64,000 nucleotides of DNA, taken from positions 124,001-188,000 of the forward strand of contig NZ_JAFKCS010000004.1 of the NCBI RefSeq assembly GCF_017255015.1, read 5' to 3'. The translations under genes were made by a program, and so were the position numbers. The first letter of the stretch is position 1, and the number at the start of each line of letters is the position of its first letter. Below, piece by piece: positions 7,945 through 17,789 of this stretch. Origin of the DNA: Bowmanella yangjiangensis. GTDB lineage: Bacteria > Pseudomonadota > Gammaproteobacteria > Enterobacterales > Alteromonadaceae. The notes under the pieces were generated by a model. The model had not been told where the DNA came from, did not search any database, and was given only the letters and a program-made list of their open reading frames with translations.

Positions 7945-10900
7945 ATGTTCACGAAATCCAAGCTCAATCGCGTTGCGTTAGCTGTGGCTCTGTCAGTGGG
8001 AATGTCTGCCGGAGTTATGGCTCAGGAAACCTCATCCGGTATTACGGGAAAGGTCGTCGGACCCCAAGGTAACCCTGCCCCAGGCACTGTTATTAAAATT
8101 ACCCATGTCCCTTCTGGTACGGTGAAGACGGCTGTTGTTAACGAGGCTGGTCAGTTTACCGCAAAAGGTTTACGTGTTGGCGGGCCTTACACCATTACTG
8201 TAGATTCTGACACCTTTCAGGATACTGCAATCAGTGATGTTTATCTGACGCTTGGTGAAGCGCTGCCCCTTAATGTGACCTTAGAACAAGAACAATCTGT
8301 GGAGCGCATCGCAGTGACGGGCGCAAAACTTAGCAGCATTGAGTTTGGCAATACCAGTCCAGGTTCAACGTTCAGTTTATCCGACTTGGAACAGGCGGCC
8401 TCTGCTGACCGTGATATTAAAGATTTGGTACGAATCGACCCGCGTATCAGTATTTCCGAGGACAATGGTTCGGAGTCAATTATCTGTGGCGGTAGCCACC
8501 CTCGCTTCAGCAGTCTGACCATTGATGGCGTCAGAATGAATGACAGCTTTGGCCTGAACTACAACGGCTATCCTACCGTGCGTATGCCTTTCTCTTTCGA
8601 TGCGATTGACCAGGTTGCCGTTGAGATTGCGCCTTTTGACGTTCAGTACGGTGGATTTACCGGCTGTAATGTTAACGCCGTAACTAAGTCAGGTACTAAC
8701 GAAATTCATGGCGGCGTTTTCTTCGATTTCACCAGTGATTCCCTTTCCGGGGATAAGATCGAAGATGAAAAAGTTGATCTGGGTGACTACACCATTAAAC
8801 GTTACGGCTTTAATGTTGGCGCCCCGCTGATTGAAGATACCTTGTTCATTTTTGCTTCTTACGAAAAGTTAGAAGGTGCACAGATATTCAGTTACGAAGC
8901 GCTGCAAACCGGTGCGGTAACAATGGATGAAGTGAACCGTGCAATTCAAATCTCTAAAGATGTATATGGCTATGATGCAGGTGGCTTACCTGGTTCTGCG
9001 CCAGTAGAAGATGAAAAGTTCCTGGTGAAAATGGACTGGAATATCAATGACAGTCACCGGGCATCGTTGGTGTATAACTACAACGACGGCTATGAAATTG
9101 ACCAGTCAGATGACAGCAGCCAGAACCTGACTTTGTCTAACCACTTCTACAAGAAAGGCGCAACCCTTGATGCAGTGGTAATGTCTGTATATTCCGATTG
9201 GACTGACAATTTCTCGACAGAAGTAAGAATTGGTCATACTAAGCTGGTTAATGAGCAGCGTTCTACCGATGCCGACAGCGGTTTTGGTGAGATCCAAATC
9301 AGCTCTCTGGAAAATGGGGGTACTATCTTCCTTGGTCCAGATGACTCACGTCAGTCGAATGAAATGGATTGGGAAAATACCACCTTAAAGATTGCCGGTA
9401 CTTATTACTTGGATGAGCACACCATCACTGGTGGTTACGAGCAAGAAAACCTGGATATCTATAACCTGTTCATGCAGCACACCATTGGTGAATATCGCTT
9501 CGGTGGTGACAGAAACCGCAATACTAACGGTGGTGCCAGCGGTTTGGATGATTATGAGCTGGGCATAGCGGATGATGTTTACTACAACAACTCCGCCGTT
9601 ACCAATAATCCCGCTGACGCTGCGGCATTCTTCTCATACTCCACACATGCTGCTTACATCCAGGACAAGTGGACGCTGGATGACCTGACGCTGATCTTTG
9701 GTCTGCGTTATGACTGGATTTCCAGCAGTGATAAGCCCAAGCACAACGCCTTGTTTGAGCAACGTTATGGTGTAACTAACCAAGCCACCTTTGATGGCAA
9801 AGACCTGCTGCAGCCTCGCTTTGGTTTCAACTGGGCCATTGACGACAACCTTGAAGTACGAGGTGGCATCGGTCTGTATTCTGGTGGTAACCCTAATGTT
9901 TGGTTGTCCAACAGCTACTCCAACGATGGTATAACCAATATCGATACCTATCGTCCTGACATCAATATTTTTGATGCCGAGAAGCTTGGTGCAGGGCGTC
10001 CGGTGTTTGACCCAATCAAAGCCATGTACGACCAGGTAACGGCTAATAATCCGCCGTTGGGTGAAGAGCCTTCTACCAATGCAGTAGATCCTGACTTTGA
10101 TATGCCGTCAGAATGGAAGTACAACGTTGGTGTTACCTACGCGACAGAGGATGATTACATCTTCTCTGCTGATTTCCTATATACCAAGAAGCGTGACTCA
10201 GCAACTGTCGTCGATTTGAGTAGTTTTGATACAGGCCGCGACACCATAGATGGCCGCCCCATTTATGACAAATTGGTTTTAGGTCAGAATAATGGTCGTG
10301 ATGTAACCCGTAACACGCGTTACAGTGACTTGCTGTTGACTAACGCCCCTGAGGACGGTAGTTCAACAACCATCTCGTTGGCGATGAAGAAAGAATACGA
10401 TTTCGGTCTGGACGTGCAATTAGGTTATGCCTATAACAAGTCCGAAGACTATAACCCAATGACTAGCTCTGTGGCGTATTCTAACTACACAAACATCGCT
10501 GTTTCAGACCAGAACAACCCTGGTATTGCTACATCTAACTACGAGATTCCGCACAACTTTACCTTAAGTTTGCGTTATACCGCCGAATTCATCGATGGCT
10601 ATAACACGACAATCTCGTTGTTTGGCAACAGAAAGGCGGGTCGTAACTTCTCTTATACCTTTGATAACTTCGAGGCGGGTTCTGACCTGGCAGATTATCG
10701 CTCACTTCTGTACATCCCAACTATGGACCAGTACGGAAATGATGTGACATTTGCCTCTGCGGAAGTACAAGCTGAATTTGATGCATTTATCGCACAGGAA
10801 GGTCTAGAGAAGTACCGTGGACAAATTGTTCCACGTAACGCTGGCGAATCTAGCTGGTATACCAGATTCGACTTGCGTTTCGACCAAGAGTTACCTGCTT

Positions 10901-11139
10901 TTACCGCTGATCATCGTGCAAATGCATTCCTGGTTATTAAAAACGTAGGTAATTTGCTGAACAGTGATTGGGGTATTCAGCGTCGCGGACCATTTAACGC
11001 TGCGTCTGTTGTTGATGCAGAGATGAACGATGATGGTTCTTACACTATCAACGGCGTAAACCCTGAACCAGCCAGCGAGTCAGTGTTCAACCCAGGTTCT
11101 CTGTGGGAAGTACGTATCGGTGTGAAATACAGCTTCTAA
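7945..11139 (+). CDS. Oar-like TonB-dependent outer-membrane receptor with N-terminal carboxypeptidase-regulatory-like domain
   Basis: 1064 residues. The Sec signal peptide ends near VMAQE (about residue 26). Residues about 33-110 form a CarboxypepD_reg-like beta-sandwich (GITGKVVGPQGNPAPGT). The plug domain follows (ERIAVTGAKLSS, LTIDGVRMND, VAVEIAPFDVQYGGFTG, NAVTKSGTNEIHGG), then a long beta-barrel ending in an aromatic (VRIGVKYSF), as expected for outer-membrane insertion. There is no obvious TonB box. Oar-like receptors are abundant in Alteromonadales and their ligands are mostly unknown. The secreted nuclease/phosphatase-fold gene follows after a terminator, and the binding-protein/regulator pair is divergent, so a nutrient-uptake theme, possibly organic phosphate, is plausible but unproven. 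Confidence 0.9.
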   Translation: MFTKSKLNRVALAVALSVGMSAGVMAQETSSGITGKVVGPQGNPAPGTVIKITHVPSGTVKTAVVNEAGQFTAKGLRVGGPYTITVDSDTFQDTAISDVYLTLGEALPLNVTLEQEQSVERIAVTGAKLSSIEFGNTSPGSTFSLSDLEQAASADRDIKDLVRIDPRISISEDNGSESIICGGSHPRFSSLTIDGVRMNDSFGLNYNGYPTVRMPFSFDAIDQVAVEIAPFDVQYGGFTGCNVNAVTKSGTNEIHGGVFFDFTSDSLSGDKIEDEKVDLGDYTIKRYGFNVGAPLIEDTLFIFASYEKLEGAQIFSYEALQTGAVTMDEVNRAIQISKDVYGYDAGGLPGSAPVEDEKFLVKMDWNINDSHRASLVYNYNDGYEIDQSDDSSQNLTLSNHFYKKGATLDAVVMSVYSDWTDNFSTEVRIGHTKLVNEQRSTDADSGFGEIQISSLENGGTIFLGPDDSRQSNEMDWENTTLKIAGTYYLDEHTITGGYEQENLDIYNLFMQHTIGEYRFGGDRNRNTNGGASGLDDYELGIADDVYYNNSAVTNNPADAAAFFSYSTHAAYIQDKWTLDDLTLIFGLRYDWISSSDKPKHNALFEQRYGVTNQATFDGKDLLQPRFGFNWAIDDNLEVRGGIGLYSGGNPNVWLSNSYSNDGITNIDTYRPDINIFDAEKLGAGRPVFDPIKAMYDQVTANNPPLGEEPSTNAVDPDFDMPSEWKYNVGVTYATEDDYIFSADFLYTKKRDSATVVDLSSFDTGRDTIDGRPIYDKLVLGQNNGRDVTRNTRYSDLLLTNAPEDGSSTTISLAMKKEYDFGLDVQLGYAYNKSEDYNPMTSSVAYSNYTNIAVSDQNNPGIATSNYEIPHNFTLSLRYTAEFIDGYNTTISLFGNRKAGRNFSYTFDNFEAGSDLADYRSLLYIPTMDQYGNDVTFASAEVQAEFDAFIAQEGLEKYRGQIVPRNAGESSWYTRFDLRFDQELPAFTADHRANAFLVIKNVGNLLNSDWGIQRRGPFNAASVVDAEMNDDGSYTINGVNPEPASESVFNPGSLWEVRIGVKYSF

Positions 11140-11165
11140 GAAGATGTAAAATCATCGCAAAATAC

Positions 11166-11190
11166 AAAGCCGGCCTTGTGCCGGCTTTTT
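11166..11190 (+). terminator. Terminator after the Oar-like receptor gene
   Basis: Stem AAAGCCGGC / GCCGGCTTT with a 5-nt loop and a T-run. It separates the receptor gene from the exonuclease-fold gene, which then needs its own promoter or read-through. Confidence 0.85.
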
Positions 11191-11250
11191 CAGTATCAAT
11201 ACATCAAGAGTATTGGAATGTAGGCTGACAATACCGATGGAAATAACCAT

Positions 11251-12417
11251 ATGATTAAACAGATAGCGTTACTTTTCGCCATGACAACAACTTCTTTGGT
11301 TTCGGCCGATATACGTGTAGCAACGTTCAACGTCAGTATGGAAGCTGACAACTATGTTGAGCGCGGTCAACCCGTCAGTGGTCAGGAGCTTTTCGAGCAC
11401 CTAAAAGGCGGTCTGCATCCGCAGATTAAAAATACTGCTGAGATTATTCAGCGGGTCAGACCGGATATCATTCTTCTCAATGAATTTGATTATGATGCTG
11501 ATCCGAAAAAAGGGGTTGAAGCCTTTATTCAACATTATCTGAGTAAATCTCAGGGTGGCGCTGAGCCTATTGATTATCCCTATTATTATCTGGCGCCAGT
11601 GAACACTGGGGTGGACTCTGGCGTGGATTTGGATGGTGATGGGGTTGCCTCTGGCACAAAAGGTGATGCCTTTGGCTTTGGCAAATATCCAGGACAATAC
11701 GGCATGGTGCTGCTTAGTCGTTATCCTATCGACAATAACAATGTTCGCACTTTTCAGCGTTTCTTGTGGAAAGATATGCCGGGTAACTTGATGACCCAGG
11801 TAATGAAGGAAGATGGACAGGCTTGGTACTCAGAGGCCGCTCAGCAAGTGCTGAGGCTATCGTCTAAGTCTCACTGGGACATCCCTGTGCTGGTAAACGG
11901 AAAAACGGTTCATGTGCTTGCTAGCCACCCTACGCCGCCTGTGTTCGACGGCCCGGAAGACAGAAACGGTAAACGCAATCATGATGAAGTCAGGTTTTGG
12001 GTGGATTACCTGTCTGGAGGCAGCCAATCTGCTTATTTGTACGATGATCAAGGCCGCAAGGGAGGCTTTCGCGGTAATACCTTCGTGGTAGTGGGGGACC
12101 TTAATTCATCCATGGTGGAAGGTGACTCGCTACGCGATGCCATCGTTGGGTTAATTACCCACGACAAGGTTAACGCTGGTTTTGTGCCGCGCAGCGAGGG
12201 CGGTAAACAGCATAGCCCGGATAATCCACTAGGCGATACCCATACCGCAGGCTGGCGTATGCGAGCTGACTATGTACTGCCATCCGTTAATGGTTGGGAT
12301 GTGACTGATGGTGGTGTGTTCTGGCCGGCTCCAGCCGATGAGCTATTCCGTCTGGTAAAAGATAGAAAAAGTTCATCCGACCATCGAATGGTTTGGTTAG
12401 CACTGCAATTTAAATAA
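11251..12417 (+). CDS. Secreted endonuclease/exonuclease/phosphatase-family protein
   Basis: 388 residues with a Sec signal peptide (MIKQIALLFAMTTTSLVSA). The DNase I/EEP fold signatures are present in order: ATFNVSME (Asn), IILLNEFDYD (metal Glu), LASHPTPPV (His), VVGDLNSS (Asp/Asn) and SSDHRMVWL (Asp/His). Such enzymes cut phosphodiester bonds in nucleic acids, sphingolipids or inositol phosphates; which applies is not visible. A short insert DLDGDGVASG resembles a calcium-binding loop. It lies downstream of the Oar-like receptor in the same direction, and an extracellular phosphodiesterase next to an outer-membrane receptor would fit scavenging of polymeric phosphate or nucleic acid. Confidence 0.85.
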   Translation: MIKQIALLFAMTTTSLVSADIRVATFNVSMEADNYVERGQPVSGQELFEHLKGGLHPQIKNTAEIIQRVRPDIILLNEFDYDADPKKGVEAFIQHYLSKSQGGAEPIDYPYYYLAPVNTGVDSGVDLDGDGVASGTKGDAFGFGKYPGQYGMVLLSRYPIDNNNVRTFQRFLWKDMPGNLMTQVMKEDGQAWYSEAAQQVLRLSSKSHWDIPVLVNGKTVHVLASHPTPPVFDGPEDRNGKRNHDEVRFWVDYLSGGSQSAYLYDDQGRKGGFRGNTFVVVGDLNSSMVEGDSLRDAIVGLITHDKVNAGFVPRSEGGKQHSPDNPLGDTHTAGWRMRADYVLPSVNGWDVTDGGVFWPAPADELFRLVKDRKSSSDHRMVWLALQFK

Positions 12418-12426
12418 AAATTTATA

Positions 12427-12454
12427 AAAAAGGCCGGTAGAAACCGGCCTTTTT
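12427..12454. terminator. Bidirectional terminator between the exonuclease-fold gene and argR
   Basis: A 12-bp stem (AAAAAGGCCGGT / ACCGGCCTTTTT) with an AGAA loop. A and T runs on both flanks serve both converging genes. Confidence 0.88.
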
Positions 12455-12494
12455 GTCTGCAACCTAATCAGGCAATATACCTTTGTGGTGTCAG

Positions 12495-12956
12495 TTAGAC
12501 ATTTTCAAACAGCGCTTCCACCCGTTTTAGGGTTTCATCGATTCGGCTGACATCAGCTGGCGCAATGAAAATGGTGTCGTCACCGGCGATGGTACCCAAT
12601 ACACCATCAGCCTGGCTTAAAGAGTCCAGCAGTCTGGCAATTAACTGTGCTGCGCCAGGGCTGGTGCGAATAATCACCATCACATTGTTGTGTACGATGT
12701 CTAACACCAACTGCTTCAACGGACTTTTTGCTGTTGGCATACCCAGTTCAGGCGGTAAGCAGTAGACCATTTCTCCCAGCGCATTGCGGGTCCGCACTGC
12801 ACCAAACTTGCTTAACATACGAGAGACTTTGGACTGACTAATATTGTCAAATCCCTGGTCTTTTAATGCGTCGACAATTTCACCTTGCGAGCCAAAGTTT
12901 TCCGTTTTCAGAATGTCTTTGAATGACTTGATTAGTTCGTCTTGTTTTCCTGCCAT
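12495..12956 (-). CDS. argR: Arginine repressor
   Basis: 153 residues from the ATG at 12956. A longer reading would need a TTG start 30 bases upstream and is less likely, since E. coli ArgR is of similar size and begins at the same place. The N-terminal winged helix ([36 protein letters not shown]) and the C-terminal hexamerisation and arginine-binding domain ([25 protein letters not shown]) are near-identical to E. coli. Represses arginine biosynthesis genes when arginine is bound. It is divergent from mdh, a common gammaproteobacterial arrangement. I found no clear two-half ARG box in the intergenic region. Confidence 0.96.
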   Translation of the reverse strand: MAGKQDELIKSFKDILKTENFGSQGEIVDALKDQGFDNISQSKVSRMLSKFGAVRTRNALGEMVYCLPPELGMPTAKSPLKQLVLDIVHNNVMVIIRTSPGAAQLIARLLDSLSQADGVLGTIAGDDTIFIAPADVSRIDETLKRVEALFENV

Positions 12957-13466
12957 GGGCTCCGCTCTTCGATGCTCGGCTATCAAATTAGCCGTTACTT
13001 TACCTTCCAGTCCACATGAATCAATGTTTTTATACTTTGGTCTTATTCTAGTTGCTCGACAAGCGGGAGAATTATTGAGTTATTGGAAGATTAAAGATCC
13101 TCCATGCAATTCTTAGTGGCTTGAAATTCGAGTACGCAAAATGGCTAAGCTGCCGTTAAGCCTGTGTAAAACGTCCGGTGAGTTAGTTTGTTGCAGTTGG
13201 TGTTGCGTTATCAACTGCTTGGTTGGCGTCAGAGAAGGCTGTGGCATATGCTGTGTTATCAGGCATTGCTACCTATCAATCAGTGTCCGCAGTTCACTTG
13301 CTAAGCCTCCGGCCACAAAGTAGACTCTGCCCCCAATGTTTTCCGTCGTTCAGCCTGGGTGTCAGCTCTGACGGTGTCCGGGATTGCCGGTGGGCTGAAT
13401 TAATCGATATTGTTCACTGACCTTGGCGTCAGTCGATGAAATAACTCACATTCACAGGAGATAAAC
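12957..13466. promoter_or_regulatory. Divergent argR-mdh intergenic region
   Basis: About 510 bases with no credible gene; the short ORFs inside lack ribosome sites and family features. It should hold the argR promoter near its left end and the mdh promoter near its right end. I could not identify an ARG box with both TGAAT and ATTCA halves. Confidence 0.5.
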
Positions 13467-14405
13467 ATGAAAGTAGCCGTATTAGGTGCAGCCGGCGGTA
13501 TCGGCCAGGCATTGTCACTGTTGCTCAAGACTCAGTTGCCAGCAGGCTCTGAATTATCCTTGTATGACGTTGCGCCAGTAGTCCCTGGTGTAGCTGTTGA
13601 TTTGAGCCATATCCCCACCGATGTGAAAGTAAAAGGTTTTGGTAAGGACGATTTGAACACAGCACTAGAGGGTTGTGACATCGTGTTGATCCCGGCCGGT
13701 GTGCCACGTAAACCTGGTATGGACCGTTCTGACCTGTTCAATATCAACGCTGGCATCGTGCGTAATCTGGTTGATGCTATCGCCGACACATGTCCTAAAG
13801 CCTGTATTGGAATTATCACTAACCCGGTTAACACCACGGTAGCCATCGCTGCTGAAGCGCTGAAAGCCAAAGGCGTGTACGACAAGACCAAATTGTTTGG
13901 TGTCACTACCCTGGATGTGATTCGTGCGGAAACCTTCGTTGCTGAATTAAGAGGCTTGAACCCAGCTAATGTACACGTTCCTGTGATTGGCGGACACTCA
14001 GGTACCACTATTCTGCCTCTGCTGTCTCAGGTTGAAGGCGTAGAGTTTAGTGATGAAGAAGTGGCTAGCCTCACGCACCGTATTCAGAATGCAGGTACCG
14101 AAGTGGTAGAAGCTAAAGCGGGTGGCGGTAGTGCAACCTTGTCTATGGGCCAGGCAGCGGCACGTTTCTGCTTGTCTTTGGTTGCTGCGATGCGCGGTGA
14201 AAATGTGGTGGAGTACACCTATGTTGAAACTAACAGCGACGATGCGCGTTTCTTCGCTCACCCTGTTCGCTTAGGTCCCAACGGCGTGGAAGAGATCCTG
14301 TCTTACGGCAAGTTGAGTGCATTTGAACAGAAAGCCAAAGACGATATGTTGGGTGGCCTGCGTGGTGATATCCAGTTAGGCGAAGACTTTGTTAACAAAG
14401 CCTAA
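13467..14405 (+). CDS. mdh: Malate dehydrogenase (NAD+)
   Basis: 312 residues, the same length as E. coli Mdh. Rossmann motif [15 protein letters not shown] at the N-terminus; [12 protein letters not shown]; substrate-binding [10 protein letters not shown] and the catalytic His in [14 protein letters not shown]. Interconverts malate and oxaloacetate in the TCA cycle, in the cytoplasm. A good ribosome site (AGGAG) stands a few bases ahead of the ATG. Monocistronic, with its own terminator. Confidence 0.98.
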   Translation: MKVAVLGAAGGIGQALSLLLKTQLPAGSELSLYDVAPVVPGVAVDLSHIPTDVKVKGFGKDDLNTALEGCDIVLIPAGVPRKPGMDRSDLFNINAGIVRNLVDAIADTCPKACIGIITNPVNTTVAIAAEALKAKGVYDKTKLFGVTTLDVIRAETFVAELRGLNPANVHVPVIGGHSGTTILPLLSQVEGVEFSDEEVASLTHRIQNAGTEVVEAKAGGGSATLSMGQAAARFCLSLVAAMRGENVVEYTYVETNSDDARFFAHPVRLGPNGVEEILSYGKLSAFEQKAKDDMLGGLRGDIQLGEDFVNKA

Positions 14406-14419
14406 TCGCTAGTGATTCT

Positions 14420-14447
14420 AAAAAACCGCCGAATGGCGGTTTTTTTA
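14420..14447 (+). terminator. mdh terminator
   Basis: AAAAAACCGCC-GAAT-GGCGGTTTTTT stem followed by T residues, 15 bases after the mdh stop. Confidence 0.88.
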
Positions 14448-14451
14448 TGTC

Positions 14452-14490
14452 CAAGGATGGACGGTATGCCGCGATTGCAGGGATGCCAAG
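14452..14490 (-). repeat. Partial copy of a dispersed repeat related to the one at 19.9 kb
   Basis: Read on the minus strand this stretch contains GGCATACCGTCCATCC, identical over 16 bases to 20004-20019. Both copies sit just outside a terminator hairpin in an intergenic space. The copy here is incomplete and on the opposite strand. The rest of the gap up to 14693 shows no gene. Confidence 0.6.
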
Positions 14491-14693
14491 GAGTGGTGAT
14501 GTTTAGTCTGAATGGGTAGATAAACTGTAAGCTACTCGTGTTTAGCTTACCCGCTAAGCAGTCTGGTTAAAGCGCTTATATAGTGTTTCGTACGCTACGC
14601 TGCTCTGCGCCTTTATCTCCTTGATAGTTCAGCTTCCTCAACCCATGGATTCGTGGATTTCTTGCTCTTCCCCAAGTTTGGCGACAAGGTTTT

Positions 14694-16157
14694 CTATACA
14701 CTTTGCCAACGCATCAAATTAAGAAATTCCCTGCGGTTCTTTGGACCATAGGTCTGAAAATGCGGGTTCGGGTGATTACGGTAATTTTCTTTGGCAGTCG
14801 CGAGTTTATCGCGGCGGGTTACCTTAGCGATTTCTTCAGCCGAGATCTGGTAAGGCTTACAAGCATTTAAACCCAGCACCTTAGTTTTCAATGCCTGCGT
14901 TAGGGCTGGGTAACCATATTGCTGCTGGAACAGCTCGCTGATTTGGAAGGCTCGAAAGGCCTGGATTTGATCCTGAGGTGAACCATACCAAATGGAATCG
15001 GTACCCCACAGCACGTTGTTTTCACCAACATAGCGAAGTAGTTTGCCAAGCAAATGCGCGGCTTGTTCAGGATGGCGCATAACAAAGCGCCAGGTGGAGC
15101 CAAGCTCGGCATACACATTGGAATTGGGGTCGACCTGGTTTTCTTGCAGGGAACGTATCAGGCTATCCACACCGGCTCTATGACTGCCGCTGACATAAGC
15201 GCGTTCTTCTACCGCCGGGTCAAACCCCGAATGGTAGATAATGAAGTTAACATCGGGATAGCGCTTTGCCACTATGCCAATGTCAGTGCACAGGCTGTGT
15301 TGGTAAGACTGAGAGCCAAAAGGGATACCTTTATGAATGCAGATATTTTTAATGCCCAATGCGCGAGCTTTTTCAATAAATGCAGTACCTACTTCATCGT
15401 GCAGGAAAAAACCGTTACCGTCCGGACCCCATTGGGTATAGGTTTTCCAGGCGCTTACCTGCCATTTTTCTGCTAACTCATCCATCCCTTGCAGGTCGCC
15501 ATCCTGATTGGGGTTGACTCTGCCATGTAGCAGTAGTCGGTGGTGTCCTTCCAGCTCATCTACAATACGCCGGGTCGCATCGGCTTCTTCAATAGTTAAC
15601 GGCTCGCTTTGACGCAAAGAAGGTACAAAAGACAACACCATCATGTCGGTGTCGCTATCCATAAATACGTCTTTGATGAATTGCTTGGGGCCCAGGCACT
15701 GTAAATAGCTTCGGTCTCCAGGCTGTGATGCCAGGGGGCAGTCTGCATTTGGCATGCTGGAAAAAGGCTGGCTGCCTTGTGGTAACTGATTTAACCAACG
15801 ACCATTGGGGTCAACGAAATGTCCCTGAATATCAAAGATAAATTCGTTGCCACTAAGCACTGAGTCAGCAAGTTGTGCTTCATAAGCACTATCACTTTCC
15901 AGCGCATAGAAACCTCCCTGCAGGTTCTCCTTTGCATTCACTTCATTGGCGCAAAGCAACGTCAGGGCCGCGGCACTGCTTGATAGCATAAAATCCCGAC
16001 GACTTAGACCTAGCTTGTTACTGTGAGCTTCAATGCGCTGGTCAGCCAGGTGATTAATCTGTGCCTCACGCTCACTCAATATTGGGGGACAAAACTCACC
16101 ATTTGAGGTGCTGTCTAATTTAATCGGTAATGCTAAGGCGTGTTTCATCTTCGACAT
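14694..16157 (-). CDS. Tat-exported amidohydrolase-family TIM-barrel metal hydrolase
   Basis: 487 residues. The twin-arginine signal SRRDFMLSSSAAALTLL has RR at 53-54, preceded by an unusually long 52-residue n-region. The mature part is an amidohydrolase-2-like barrel: DIQGHFVDP at the first strand (D109, Q111, H113), NICIHKG, FIIYHSGFDP and LWGTDSIWYG, the last carrying the usual metal or catalytic Asp. The first His of the normal HxH pair is Gln here. The family includes decarboxylases and lactone hydrolases, but the substrate cannot be told. It would act folded in the periplasm. No obvious operon partner: ispB begins 1.1 kb upstream in the same direction. Confidence 0.8.
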   Translation of the reverse strand: MSKMKHALALPIKLDSTSNGEFCPPILSEREAQINHLADQRIEAHSNKLGLSRRDFMLSSSAAALTLLCANEVNAKENLQGGFYALESDSAYEAQLADSVLSGNEFIFDIQGHFVDPNGRWLNQLPQGSQPFSSMPNADCPLASQPGDRSYLQCLGPKQFIKDVFMDSDTDMMVLSFVPSLRQSEPLTIEEADATRRIVDELEGHHRLLLHGRVNPNQDGDLQGMDELAEKWQVSAWKTYTQWGPDGNGFFLHDEVGTAFIEKARALGIKNICIHKGIPFGSQSYQHSLCTDIGIVAKRYPDVNFIIYHSGFDPAVEERAYVSGSHRAGVDSLIRSLQENQVDPNSNVYAELGSTWRFVMRHPEQAAHLLGKLLRYVGENNVLWGTDSIWYGSPQDQIQAFRAFQISELFQQQYGYPALTQALKTKVLGLNACKPYQISAEEIAKVTRRDKLATAKENYRNHPNPHFQTYGPKNRREFLNLMRWQSV

Positions 16158-16270
16158 CCTGTTTGTTCAGATGCGGAAGTAAAACGTTAGCAGTGATGTT
16201 TAATTGTTGCCTGTTTTTTAACCTGGTTATGGTGCTTTTAATCGCGTCATTAAAGTCAACACGCCTAAGT

Positions 16271-17242
16271 CTATGCCAGTCGTTCAACAGACTGATTGGC
16301 GAGTGCGATTAAGGCCTGTTTGAACTCTGACTCCGGGATGCAAGAGATGGCCTGTATTGCCTGCTGAGCTGCCTGTCTTGCTTTGTCTTTGGTGTATGTC
16401 AGGGCACCGGTTTGCTGCATAGCTTGTTGTATTTCGGCTAAGTGGGGCAGGCCGTTGGCATTCTCAATTGCGCCTCGAATCAGCTCCGCCTGCTGTGGTG
16501 TGCCGTGCCACATAGCATAAAGCAAGGGCAGTGTAGGTTTGCCTTCTGCCAGATCGTCTCCGACATTTTTACCCATGGCCTCGCTGTCCGCACTGTAGTC
16601 CATTACATCGTCGATCAGCTGGAAGGCCGTGCCTAGGTATTTTCCATAGTCCTGCATCGCCTGCTCAATGGCTGCCGACTGGTCAGTTAGTACCGCGGCT
16701 AATTGCGTTGCGGCTTCAAACAAGCGTGCAGTTTTACTGTAAATAACCTGCATATAGCTGTGTTCTGTGGTGTCAGGATCATTGCAATTCATCAACTGCA
16801 AAACTTCACCTTCAGCTATAACGTTAGTGGCATCCGAGAGTATTTCCATCACCCGCATACGCTTGAGGCTGACCATCATTTGGAATGACCGGGTGTAAAG
16901 AAAATCACCCACCAGTACGCTGGCTTGGTTGCCAAACAGCTCATTGGCTGTTTCGCGACCTCTGCGCATGGTAGACTCGTCCACCACGTCATCGTGTAGC
17001 AAGGTGGCGGTATGAATGAATTCGATGATGGCAGCCAAGGTATGATGATCCTGGCTTTGAATACCCAGCGCACGCGCAGCCAGCACAGTAATCAGTGGGC
17101 GAATACGCTTGCCGCCGCTGTTTACAATGTAAAAACCCAACTGGTTGATCAGAGCCACATCTGAGCTTACCTGCTGCTGAATCAGTTGGTTGACCGCTTG
17201 CATGTCTTGTTCTGCAAGTGTGCGAATTTGCTGGTTGTTCAT
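16271..17242 (-). CDS. ispB: Octaprenyl diphosphate synthase
   Basis: 323 residues from the ATG at 17242 (MNNQQIRT), the same length as E. coli IspB; an in-frame upstream start at 17278 would add 12 residues with no family support. Trans-prenyltransferase motifs: GGKRIRPL, first aspartate-rich motif LLHDDVVDESTMRRG, second LIDDVMDYSAD. Makes the octaprenyl side chain for ubiquinone and menaquinone. Divergent from rplU-rpmA-cgtA, the same arrangement as in E. coli. Confidence 0.95.
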   Translation of the reverse strand: MNNQQIRTLAEQDMQAVNQLIQQQVSSDVALINQLGFYIVNSGGKRIRPLITVLAARALGIQSQDHHTLAAIIEFIHTATLLHDDVVDESTMRRGRETANELFGNQASVLVGDFLYTRSFQMMVSLKRMRVMEILSDATNVIAEGEVLQLMNCNDPDTTEHSYMQVIYSKTARLFEAATQLAAVLTDQSAAIEQAMQDYGKYLGTAFQLIDDVMDYSADSEAMGKNVGDDLAEGKPTLPLLYAMWHGTPQQAELIRGAIENANGLPHLAEIQQAMQQTGALTYTKDKARQAAQQAIQAISCIPESEFKQALIALANQSVERLA

Positions 17243-17462
17243 TTTCTCTAGGGTACGTCGACTGGAGACTGGCGGCATTTTTGCAGAAATTGCCCCCTGG
17301 TTCCAGTGAGTTCAGGTTATTGCTATACAATCAGAAATATAACCCACTAAGGGGGCTAAATTTCTGGGAATTTGCTCTTGCGATGCCTGCACACTTCACG
17401 TACAATTCGCGCCCTGTTTTAGAATTGTTGGCGTCCTGCGGGCGCAAAGAGCGGAGTTAAGT

Positions 17463-17774
17463 ATGTACGCGGTTTTCCAAAGTGGTGGTAAACAACACCG
17501 TGTGGCTGAAGGCCAAACCGTTCGTCTCGAAAAGATTGAAGTTGCACCAGGTGAATCTGTTGAATTCGACAGTGTCCTGATGGTTAGCAACGGTGACGAT
17601 GTTAAGATCGGCACGCCTTTCGTTGACGGTGGCAAAGTAACAGCAGAAGTGGTAACCCACGGTCGTGGCGAAAAGATTAAGATTGTTAAGTTCCGTCGCC
17701 GTAAGCATTCACGCAAGCAGATGGGCCACCGTCAGTGGTTCACTGAAGTGAAAATCACCAGCATCAGCGCCTAA
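17463..17774 (+). CDS. rplU: 50S ribosomal protein L21
   Basis: 103 residues, full length. [14 protein letters not shown] at the start and [19 protein letters not shown] near the end are L21 signatures. Binds 23S rRNA in the large subunit. GGAG lies five bases before the ATG. First gene of rplU-rpmA, followed by cgtA as in many proteobacteria; a 220-base gap to the ispB start holds both promoters. Confidence 0.98.
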   Translation: MYAVFQSGGKQHRVAEGQTVRLEKIEVAPGESVEFDSVLMVSNGDDVKIGTPFVDGGKVTAEVVTHGRGEKIKIVKFRRRKHSRKQMGHRQWFTEVKITSISA

Positions 17775-17789
17775 GAGGAGTACTGAAAG

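Noticed and set aside
12957-13150. Possible ARG box near argR
   Set aside because: A TGAAT half occurs near 13016 but no ATTCA partner at the right spacing, so I do not call an operator.
13141-13420. Short open frames in the argR-mdh gap
   Set aside because: No ribosome sites, Cys-rich and low-complexity translations, no family features.
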